Of a stretch of DNA of 5,568 bases, positions 1 to 4,360 are shown piece after piece (position 1 is the first letter of the stretch; each line of letters starts with the position of its first letter). The notes below the pieces were generated by a model, which was given only the letters and a program-made list of their open reading frames with translations, had not been told where the DNA came from and ran no database searches. The translations under genes were made by a program, and so were the position numbers. The DNA is from an uncultured Desulfuromonadales bacterium (GTDB lineage Bacteria > Desulfobacterota > Desulfuromonadia > Desulfuromonadales > Geopsychrobacteraceae), in contig CALZLE010000131.1 of NCBI GenBank assembly GCA_945788205.1, forward strand, positions 1 through 5,568. Direction: 5' to 3'.

Positions 1-615
1 AATGACCCGGCAATCAACCCGGGTGCTGCAGAGCGTTGCAGCGATAACCTAGACAATAACTGCGACGGCCTGACTGACGGCATGGATACTGTGGCCTGCC
101 CGGCACCGCCCACACCGACCTGTACCGATGCTGACATGGACGGTTTCTTTGCTCAAGCTGGATGCAACACCATGGTCGATTGTAACGATAACGACGGCAT
201 GATCTTCCCGGGTGCTACCGAGCTCTGCGGCGATAGCATGGACAACGATTGCGACGGCAATGTCGATGAAGGTTGCGACATGGGCGGCAATGAAGACGGC
301 ATGACCCTCTACGAAAACAACTGCGCCAGTTGTCACCAGATGCTTGGTCGCTCTGATGTCTGCGGCGATGACGCCGAAGATATCATGGAAGCCATTGCTG
401 AAAACGAAGGTGGCATGAGCTTCCTGAGTTACCTGAGCGACGAGCAGATCAAGTCGATCGCCGAAGCCCTGACTAACTGCGGCCAGGACGAAGAAGAAGA
501 GGACGATAGCGACGACGAAGAGGACGAAGAGGACGATAGCGACGACGAAGAGGAAGAGCCGAGAAAGAAGCGTTCCAAAAAAGATCGCAGAAGCCGGTCA
601 TACGATAGAGATTAA
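1..615 (+). CDS. MopE-type metal-binding repeat protein with C-terminal cytochrome c domain and acidic/basic tail (5' end missing)
   Basis: The frame is open from the left edge to TAA at 613-615, so only the last 204 residues are visible. Fragment residues 1-29 and 41-92 are two copies, the first incomplete, of a Cys/Asp-rich unit. Its core is PGAxExC, then DNxCDG, ending DEGC in the second copy. This matches the 'putative metal-binding motif' family named after the copper-binding MopE of Methylococcus. Residues 99-160 form a small class I cytochrome c domain: LYENNCASCH gives the haem motif C108-x-x-C111-H112, and GGM gives the likely axial ligand M139. C121 and C160 could form a disulfide. 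The tail has an acidic Asp/Glu/Ser stretch (about 163-186), then a basic stretch (187-204). Covalent haem and the cysteine pairs imply export, so a signal peptide should lie upstream of the window. The role, perhaps extracellular metal binding or electron transfer, is inferred. The methionine at 82 is internal, not a start, because the repeat continues upstream of it. Confidence 0.88.
   Translation, partial: NDPAINPGAAERCSDNLDNNCDGLTDGMDTVACPAPPTPTCTDADMDGFFAQAGCNTMVDCNDNDGMIFPGATELCGDSMDNDCDGNVDEGCDMGGNEDGMTLYENNCASCHQMLGRSDVCGDDAEDIMEAIAENEGGMSFLSYLSDEQIKSIAEALTNCGQDEEEEDDSDDEEDEEDDSDDEEEEPRKKRSKKDRRSRSYDRD
496..554 (+). repeat. 30-bp tandem repeat encoding an acidic tail
   Basis: Bases 496-524 and 526-554 are identical over 29 bases at a 30-base period. 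Each copy encodes a ten-residue Asp/Glu/Ser unit built around DDSDDEE. The two copies agree at synonymous positions as well as in protein, which points to a recent in-frame duplication. Copy number may therefore vary between strains. An acidic run like this could bind Ca2+ or other cations, but that is inference. Confidence 0.85.
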
Positions 616-631
616 TTTCAAAATCGTTTAA

Positions 632-650
632 GGCTGTATGGCCAACAGCC
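632..650. other. small hairpin just before the terminator
   Basis: GGCTGT at 632-637 pairs with ACAGCC at 645-650 around a seven-base loop, and the loop contains the palindrome TGGCCA. It lies 17 bases after the stop codon and just before the terminator's A-tract. It may be an accessory 3' hairpin that stabilises the mRNA end. No further role is visible. Confidence 0.4.
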
Positions 651-653
651 TGC

Positions 654-690
654 AAAAAAAAAGGGTGTCCGCAAGGGCGCCCTTTTTTTT
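654..690 (+). terminator. strong intrinsic terminator, possibly bidirectional
   Basis: The arm 661-670 (AAGGGTGTCC) pairs with 675-684 (GGGCGCCCTT) through ten pairs, two of them G-U, around a GCAA loop of the stable GNRA type. Eight T residues follow at 683-690. A run of nine A residues at 654-662 extends the stem and would act as the T-tract on the minus strand, so it could work in both directions. It ends the unit of the MopE-type cytochrome gene. Confidence 0.93.
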
Positions 691-730
691 GTGAAACAAT
701 TGCAGGGAGAAATGGTGAAAGATTGATCCC

Positions 731-750
731 ATATTCAAATAATTGAATAT
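731..750. promoter_or_regulatory. perfect inverted repeat, candidate operator
   Basis: ATATTCAA at 731-738 and TTGAATAT at 743-750 are exact reverse complements around the spacer ATAA. The site lies between the upstream terminator and the oxidoreductase gene, about 60 bases before the proposed -35 box. The size and symmetry suit a dimeric helix-turn-helix regulator. It does not fit the FNR site (TTGAT-N4-ATCAA), and no regulator gene is present in the window to link to it. Confidence 0.45.
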
Positions 751-808
751 CGTAATTCTTTACCTTTTTGATAGTAATTTATTGAGGGTGATTTCCACTT
801 CGGATAGT

Positions 809-838
809 GTGAAAAACTCGTTTATGTTTTAGTATACT
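809..838 (+). promoter_or_regulatory. probable sigma-70 promoter of the TVP38-oxidoreductase gene
   Basis: The -10 box is TATACT (833-838, five of six consensus bases). The -35 box is GTGAAA (809-814, four of six), with an 18-base spacer. Transcription would start near 844-847, giving a leader of about 32 bases with the ribosome site inside it. A start this close would leave the TTG at 851 almost without a leader, which supports the ATG at 878 as the start codon. Confidence 0.5.
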
Positions 839-865
839 TGCTCCAGAACCTTGGTTCACATCCAT

Positions 866-870
866 GGAGA
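866..870 (+). promoter_or_regulatory. ribosome binding site that fixes the start at 878
   Basis: GGAGA lies seven bases before ATG 878. The upstream in-frame TTG at 851 has no Shine-Dalgarno sequence at a usable distance, and it would add nine polar residues ahead of the hydrophobic N-terminal segment. Confidence 0.75.
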
Positions 871-877
871 ATTTGTT

Positions 878-3022
878 ATGAAAAGCCGTACCTCAAAAAT
901 TGTTCTGCTGCTGGTGATATTTGTCCTGGTGATTTCCTTCTTTGCCTTTGACCTCGGCCAGTATCTCACTCTTGATTACCTGAAAAGCCAGCAACAGTCA
1001 TTTTCTGAATACTATCAGCAGAACAGATTGTTGACCCTTGGTCTTTATTTCCTGATTTATGTCGTTGTCACGGCCCTTTCATTGCCGGGTGCTGCGGTGA
1101 TGACCCTTGCCGGCGGTGCATTGTTCGGTTTTTGGGCGGCGCTGCTGGTGGTCAGTTTTGCCAGCACCATCGGGGCGACGTTCGCTTTTCTGGTTTCCCG
1201 ATTTTTGTTACGCGACTGGGTACAGGGCAAGTTCGGTGACAAGCTGAAAGCGATCAACGAGGGGGTTGAAAAAGAAGGTGCTTTCTACCTTTTCTCGTTG
1301 CGGCTGGTGCCGATTTTCCCGTTTTTTGTCATCAATCTGGTGATGGGTCTGACGCCGCTGAAGACCTCACTATTCTACATCGTTAGTCAGGTCGGGATGT
1401 TCGCCGGCACCATCGTCTACGTCAACGCCGGAACCCAGCTTGGGCAATTGGAATCGGCTGCGGGGATTCTCTCGCCGGGGATTCTGTTTTCCTTCGTGTT
1501 GCTCGGAATTTTCCCACTGGTGGCGAAAAAAATTCTCGGAATTTTTCAGGCCCGTAAAGTTTACGCCGGGCATGAACAGCCACAAAAATTCGATTACAAT
1601 CTGGTCGTCGTCGGTGCCGGAAGTGCTGGTCTGGTCAGCTCCTACATTGCTGCCGCAGTCAAAGCAAAAGTCGCGTTGATCGAAAAACACAAGATGGGCG
1701 GGGACTGTCTGAATACCGGCTGTGTACCGAGTAAGGCGCTGATCCGCAGCGCCAAGATGCTTTCTTACGCCAAGCGGGCCAAAGAGTTCGGCTTCAAAAA
1801 AGCCGAGGTTGAATTCGACTTTGCCGAAGTGATGGAGCGGGTTGAGCAGGTGGTGCAGAAAGTTGAACCGCACGATTCCATCGAGCGCTACACCGGACTC
1901 GGCGTCGAGGTGATCGAAGGGGAGGCGACCATCACCTCGCCCTGGTCGGTCAAGGTCAATGGTCAGCTGTTAACCACTCGTAGCATCATCATCGCCACTG
2001 GTGCACGCCCCTTTGTCCCGCCGATCGAAGGTTTGGATCAGGTTGACTATCTGACCTCCGATAATATTTGGGATTTGCGCACGCTGCCGGAGAAATTGGT
2101 GGTTCTTGGTGGCGGCCCGATTGGCAGTGAGTTGACCCAGGCTTTCGCTCGTTTGGGGAGTCAGGTCACACAGGTCGAGATGATGCCACAGATTATGGGG
2201 CGTGAAGATCTGGAGGTCAGCGAGTACGTTCAGCAGAAGTTTGTTGATGAGGGGATTGATGTTCTTACTGGTCACGCCGCCAAAGAGGTGCGGGTAGTCG
2301 ATGGCAAACAGCTGCTGATCTGCGAGCACAATGGCGAAACGGTCGAAGTAGAATTTACCCATCTGCTGGTGGCTGTCGGCCGCAAAGCGAACATCACCGG
2401 CTTTGGCCTCGAAGAGCTGGGTGTACAAATCAGCGAGCGCGGGACGGTTTCTGTCGATCCTCTGATGGCAACCAACTACCCGAATATCTTCTGTGCAGGA
2501 GACGTCGCCGGTCCCTACCAGTTTACTCACACTGCCAGTCATCAGGCCTGGTATGCATCGGTCAACGCTCTGTTCGGGCAGTTCAAAAGCTTCAAGGTCG
2601 ATTATCGGGTGATCCCCTGGGCCACCTTCACCGACGCCGAAGTGGCACGAGTCGGTCTAAACGAGACCGAGGCGAAGGAGCAGAAGATTCCTTTTGAAGT
2701 GACCCGTTACGGGATTGATGACCTCGACCGCGCCATAGCTGATAGTGAGGATCACGGCTGGGTGAAAATTTTAACCAAGCCGGGTAGCGATAAAATCCTT
2801 GGTGTGACCATTGTCGGTACTCACGCTGGAGACCTGCTCGCCGAGTACGTGTTGGCAATGAAATACAACCTGGGATTGAATAAAATCCTCGGCACCATTC
2901 ACACCTATCCGACCCTGGCTGAAATGAACAAAATGGCAGCCGGGAACTGGAAGAAGGCGCATGCGCCGGAAAAGCTGCTGCAATGGGTGGAGAAGTTCCA
3001 TGCCTGGCGGCGGGGAGCTTAA
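878..3022 (+). CDS. TVP38/TMEM64 membrane domain fused to an FAD-dependent disulfide oxidoreductase
   Basis: The product has 714 residues. Residues 1-225 are membrane: a helix at about 7-25, then a VTT/DedA-like domain. This holds SLPGAAVMTLAGGALFG (68-84) and RLVPIFPFFVINLVMG (142-157), typical of TVP38/TMEM64 proteins. Residues 238-714 are a complete class I pyridine nucleotide-disulfide oxidoreductase: GAGSAG for FAD (246-251), the redox pair C277/C282 in GGDCLNTGCVPSK, ATGA (373-376), GGGPIG for the nucleotide (411-416), CAGDVAG for FAD (539-545), and the C-terminal HTYPTLAE with the H675/E682 pair. E434 after the second Rossmann motif favours NADH over NADPH. It is closest to dihydrolipoamide dehydrogenase and mercuric reductase. 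It lacks MerA's HMA domain and C-terminal cysteine pair, so mercury reduction is unlikely. The catalytic domain probably sits on the cytoplasmic face; the substrate is unknown. I recall this fusion as a recurrent bacterial architecture, so it is not an assembly artefact. No terminator follows before the next gene. Confidence 0.95.
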   Translation: MKSRTSKIVLLLVIFVLVISFFAFDLGQYLTLDYLKSQQQSFSEYYQQNRLLTLGLYFLIYVVVTALSLPGAAVMTLAGGALFGFWAALLVVSFASTIGATFAFLVSRFLLRDWVQGKFGDKLKAINEGVEKEGAFYLFSLRLVPIFPFFVINLVMGLTPLKTSLFYIVSQVGMFAGTIVYVNAGTQLGQLESAAGILSPGILFSFVLLGIFPLVAKKILGIFQARKVYAGHEQPQKFDYNLVVVGAGSAGLVSSYIAAAVKAKVALIEKHKMGGDCLNTGCVPSKALIRSAKMLSYAKRAKEFGFKKAEVEFDFAEVMERVEQVVQKVEPHDSIERYTGLGVEVIEGEATITSPWSVKVNGQLLTTRSIIIATGARPFVPPIEGLDQVDYLTSDNIWDLRTLPEKLVVLGGGPIGSELTQAFARLGSQVTQVEMMPQIMGREDLEVSEYVQQKFVDEGIDVLTGHAAKEVRVVDGKQLLICEHNGETVEVEFTHLLVAVGRKANITGFGLEELGVQISERGTVSVDPLMATNYPNIFCAGDVAGPYQFTHTASHQAWYASVNALFGQFKSFKVDYRVIPWATFTDAEVARVGLNETEAKEQKIPFEVTRYGIDDLDRAIADSEDHGWVKILTKPGSDKILGVTIVGTHAGDLLAEYVLAMKYNLGLNKILGTIHTYPTLAEMNKMAAGNWKKAHAPEKLLQWVEKFHAWRRGA

Positions 3023-3045
3023 GAGAATAGTTCTAATGAAAGGCA

Positions 3046-3073
3046 TTGTCTCATTTTTGGTATTTGCTATACT
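3046..3073 (+). promoter_or_regulatory. probable promoter of the lipoprotein cytochrome gene
   Basis: TTGTCT (3046-3051, four of six) and TATACT (3068-3073, five of six) are separated by 16 bases. The start would fall near 3080, with a leader of roughly 40 bases. The same TATACT hexamer serves the proposed promoter of the preceding gene. Read-through from that gene is also possible, because no terminator lies between them. Confidence 0.55.
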
Positions 3074-3117
3074 CATCACTCAGGTATTTTAATTAACGAG
3101 AAAACAGGGAGGTTGAA

Positions 3118-3600
3118 ATGAGAAGAGAGATGATTATGGTTGGTTTGGCCGTGGTTCTTTTGTCTGGCTGCGGCAATGAAAAAAAGGAGCCGGTCGCGGT
3201 AGAATCTGCACCACCAGCGAAAGCTGTTGAGCAGGCGCCGCAGACAGCGACTGAGATGACACAGGCAGCGCAGGAAAAAGTACAACAAACGGCTGATAAA
3301 GTTGTCGAAAAAGCTCAAGAGGTCAAGGCTGAAGCAGAGAAGGTTGTTCAACAGACCAGTGATAAAGTTGCTGGCCTCGCCGGTCAGGCTGTTTATACCG
3401 CGAGCTGCAAGTCTTGCCATGCCAATGGCATTATGGGCGCACCTAAATTGGGAGACAAAAAGTTTAGCGGTGATCTTGAAACTCTGGTCAAAAATTCGAT
3501 CAACGGCGTCGGTCGGATGCCAGCAAAGGGTGGCGTTTCCTCTTTGAGCGATGACAAGGTTCGGGCTGCTGTCGAATATATGGTTGAGCAGAGCAAGTAG
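3118..3600 (+). CDS. cytochrome c5-like lipoprotein with helical spacer
   Basis: The 160-residue product starts at ATG 3118, five bases after AGGGAGG (3106-3112). The N-terminus is a lipoprotein signal: charged MRRE, a hydrophobic core, and the lipobox LSGC with C18 as the lipid-bearing cysteine. A Pro/Ala-rich piece (about 25-42) leads into a charged Ala/Lys/Glu/Gln helix (44-90). This helix repeats EKV-QQT-DKV 22 residues apart, like apolipoprotein/LEA-type 11-mer repeats. Residues 91-160 are a class I cytochrome c of the c5 type: C97-x-x-C100-H101, GAPKLGDK, the methionine ligand M134 in GRMPAKGG, and LSDDKVRAAVEYM. It should be a membrane-tethered periplasmic monohaem electron carrier, with the helix acting as a spacer. 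Its partner is unknown; it could exchange electrons with a membrane complex. After an N-terminal Cys-Gly-Asn, sorting by the E. coli rule would favour the outer membrane, but that rule may not hold here. Confidence 0.95.
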   Translation: MRREMIMVGLAVVLLSGCGNEKKEPVAVESAPPAKAVEQAPQTATEMTQAAQEKVQQTADKVVEKAQEVKAEAEKVVQQTSDKVAGLAGQAVYTASCKSCHANGIMGAPKLGDKKFSGDLETLVKNSINGVGRMPAKGGVSSLSDDKVRAAVEYMVEQSK

Positions 3601-3627
3601 ACTGCTGATACCGTTCAGCCGTAGTTT

Positions 3628-3666
3628 TTGTGGCGTTCAGTTTGCGAGCTGAACGCCACAATTTTT
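3628..3666 (+). terminator. intrinsic terminator after the lipoprotein cytochrome
   Basis: A perfect 13-bp stem pairs TTGTGGCGTTCAG (3628-3640) with CTGAACGCCACAA (3649-3661) around an eight-base loop. TTTTT follows at 3662-3666. It starts 27 bases after the stop codon and separates this gene from the next. Confidence 0.92.
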
Positions 3667-3705
3667 GTTATTCTAGTTTTTTCAGGGGCATCGGCCTTTT
3701 TAATG

Positions 3706-3733
3706 ATGAAATTACGATTATTTTATATACAAT
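3706..3733 (+). promoter_or_regulatory. weak candidate promoter of the small exported-protein gene
   Basis: ATGAAA (3706-3711, four of six) and TACAAT (3728-3733, five of six) are 16 bases apart in an A+T-rich stretch downstream of the terminator. Overlapping TATATA and TATACA hexamers in 3724-3731 make the exact -10 box uncertain. The gene needs its own promoter because a strong terminator lies upstream. Confidence 0.35.
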
Positions 3734-3792
3734 TTATTTTTGGACTAGGCTGCTGATTTTAACTTTTTGCTGATGAAAGAAGGGTTAAGGAA

Positions 3793-4242
3793 ATGAAGAA
3801 AATAATTTCTGGGTCCATGTTGGTTTTGTTTTGCTTGGCGACGGTCGCAACGCCAGTTTTTGCGAAAGACAATTGGCATAAACTATCAGTCAAAGAGGCG
3901 ATAAATAGTGATCTGGGCAAAGAGAAGCTGAACTCAGACATTAAGTTTTACATGAAAGGCCAAAAGCACCCCAAAGTTAAAAAGAAATTTGGCGAGTATA
4001 AAGCGAACAAGCGGACGAATGGTTTTGGGAAGTCTGCTCAGCAGGCCTGTGGTAGGGCTTTTGTCTCCGCACTGATGGCTTTTCAGGATCGTGCCGTTAG
4101 AGAAGGTGGCAACGCAGTCATCGATATTTACACGATTACCAAGGACAAGAAGTTTGAAAGCGCCGAAGAATATTCCTGCATTAAAGGCGGTTTTACCACC
4201 AACGTTGCCTTGAAGGGAACAGTTGTGACTATTGCCAAATAA
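3793..4242 (+). CDS. small exported two-cysteine protein of unknown function
   Basis: The 149-residue product starts at ATG 3793, eight bases after AGAAGGG (3778-3784). A Sec signal peptide is clear: MKK, a hydrophobic core to about residue 20, and cleavage after VFA at 24. The mature part is about 125 residues and Lys-rich. It carries the features TNGFGKS (75-81), ACGRAFVSALMAFQDRA (85-101), GGNAVIDI (105-112), EEYSC (125-129) and NVALKGTVV (137-145). C86 and C129 are its only mature cysteines and may form a disulfide. From memory, this pattern matches short secreted proteins widely but wrongly named 'excinuclease ABC subunit A'. There is no ATPase motif or zinc finger, so that name should not be used. 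The function is unknown, and a periplasmic location is inferred. A hand count of 3841-3960 gives 50 of 120 G+C, against 36 of 60 in 4381-4440 of bioA, so the gene is more A+T-rich than its neighbour; Lys/Asn content may explain this. Confidence 0.88.
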   Translation: MKKIISGSMLVLFCLATVATPVFAKDNWHKLSVKEAINSDLGKEKLNSDIKFYMKGQKHPKVKKKFGEYKANKRTNGFGKSAQQACGRAFVSALMAFQDRAVREGGNAVIDIYTITKDKKFESAEEYSCIKGGFTTNVALKGTVVTIAK

Positions 4243-4262
4243 TGATGACAGGAAAGTCAAAC

Positions 4263-4300
4263 AAAGGCCGGGGACGTTGTTCTCCGGCCTTTTCTTTTTT
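4263..4300 (+). terminator. intrinsic terminator between the small exported protein and bioA
   Basis: AAAGGCCGGGGA (4263-4274) pairs with TCTCCGGCCTTT (4281-4292) through 12 pairs, one of them G-U, around a six-base loop. A T-rich tract TTTTCTTTTTT follows to 4300. It starts 20 bases after the stop codon and isolates bioA from upstream transcription. Confidence 0.92.
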
Positions 4301-4309
4301 GTAGAATCT

Positions 4310-4344
4310 TTTACAATGAGCCTCTTTAGATTGCTGTAGATAAT
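4310..4344 (+). promoter_or_regulatory. bioA leader with poorly defined promoter
   Basis: bioA must be transcribed from 4301-4360, because a terminator lies directly upstream. TTTACA (4310-4315) resembles a -35 box and GATAAT (4339-4344) a -10 box, but the 23-base gap is too long for them to work as a standard pair. GATAAT alone is the likelier element. An imperfect symmetry, TTGTA (4299-4303) and TACAA (4312-4316), overlaps the region, but it is not a BirA-type operator. Confidence 0.27.
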
Positions 4345-4360
4345 TCCAAAGGATCCGCTG

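Noticed and set aside
49..336. Minus-strand 95-residue open frame
   Set aside because: It is antisense to the MopE-type repeats. Its Val/Ile/Ala/His-rich translation is what the Asp/Asn/Gly codons give in reverse.
712..726. Four-codon frame ATG-GTG-AAA-GAT-TGA after AGGGAGA, as a leader peptide
   Set aside because: It is too short to judge, lies upstream of the proposed promoter and shows no attenuator structure.
768..773. TTGATA as the -35 box of the fusion gene
   Set aside because: It matches five of six consensus bases, but no -10-like hexamer lies 15 to 19 bases downstream.
851..877. TTG at 851 as the start of the TVP38-oxidoreductase
   Set aside because: It has no Shine-Dalgarno sequence and lies almost at the predicted transcription start. 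ATG 878 has GGAGA at seven bases and begins the usual charged-then-hydrophobic N-terminus.
1370..2542. Minus-strand open frames of 167 and 190 residues
   Set aside because: They lie inside the oxidoreductase gene, show no recognisable motif and have no promoter; the plus-strand frame is certain.
878..3022. Mercuric reductase (merA)
   Set aside because: The CxxxxC core fits, but there is no HMA domain, no C-terminal cysteine pair and no mer neighbour, and a TVP38 membrane domain is fused instead.
3773..3796. Seven-codon frame overlapping the start of the small exported protein, as translational coupling
   Set aside because: It has no ribosome site of its own, and AGAAGGG is well placed for ATG 3793 directly.
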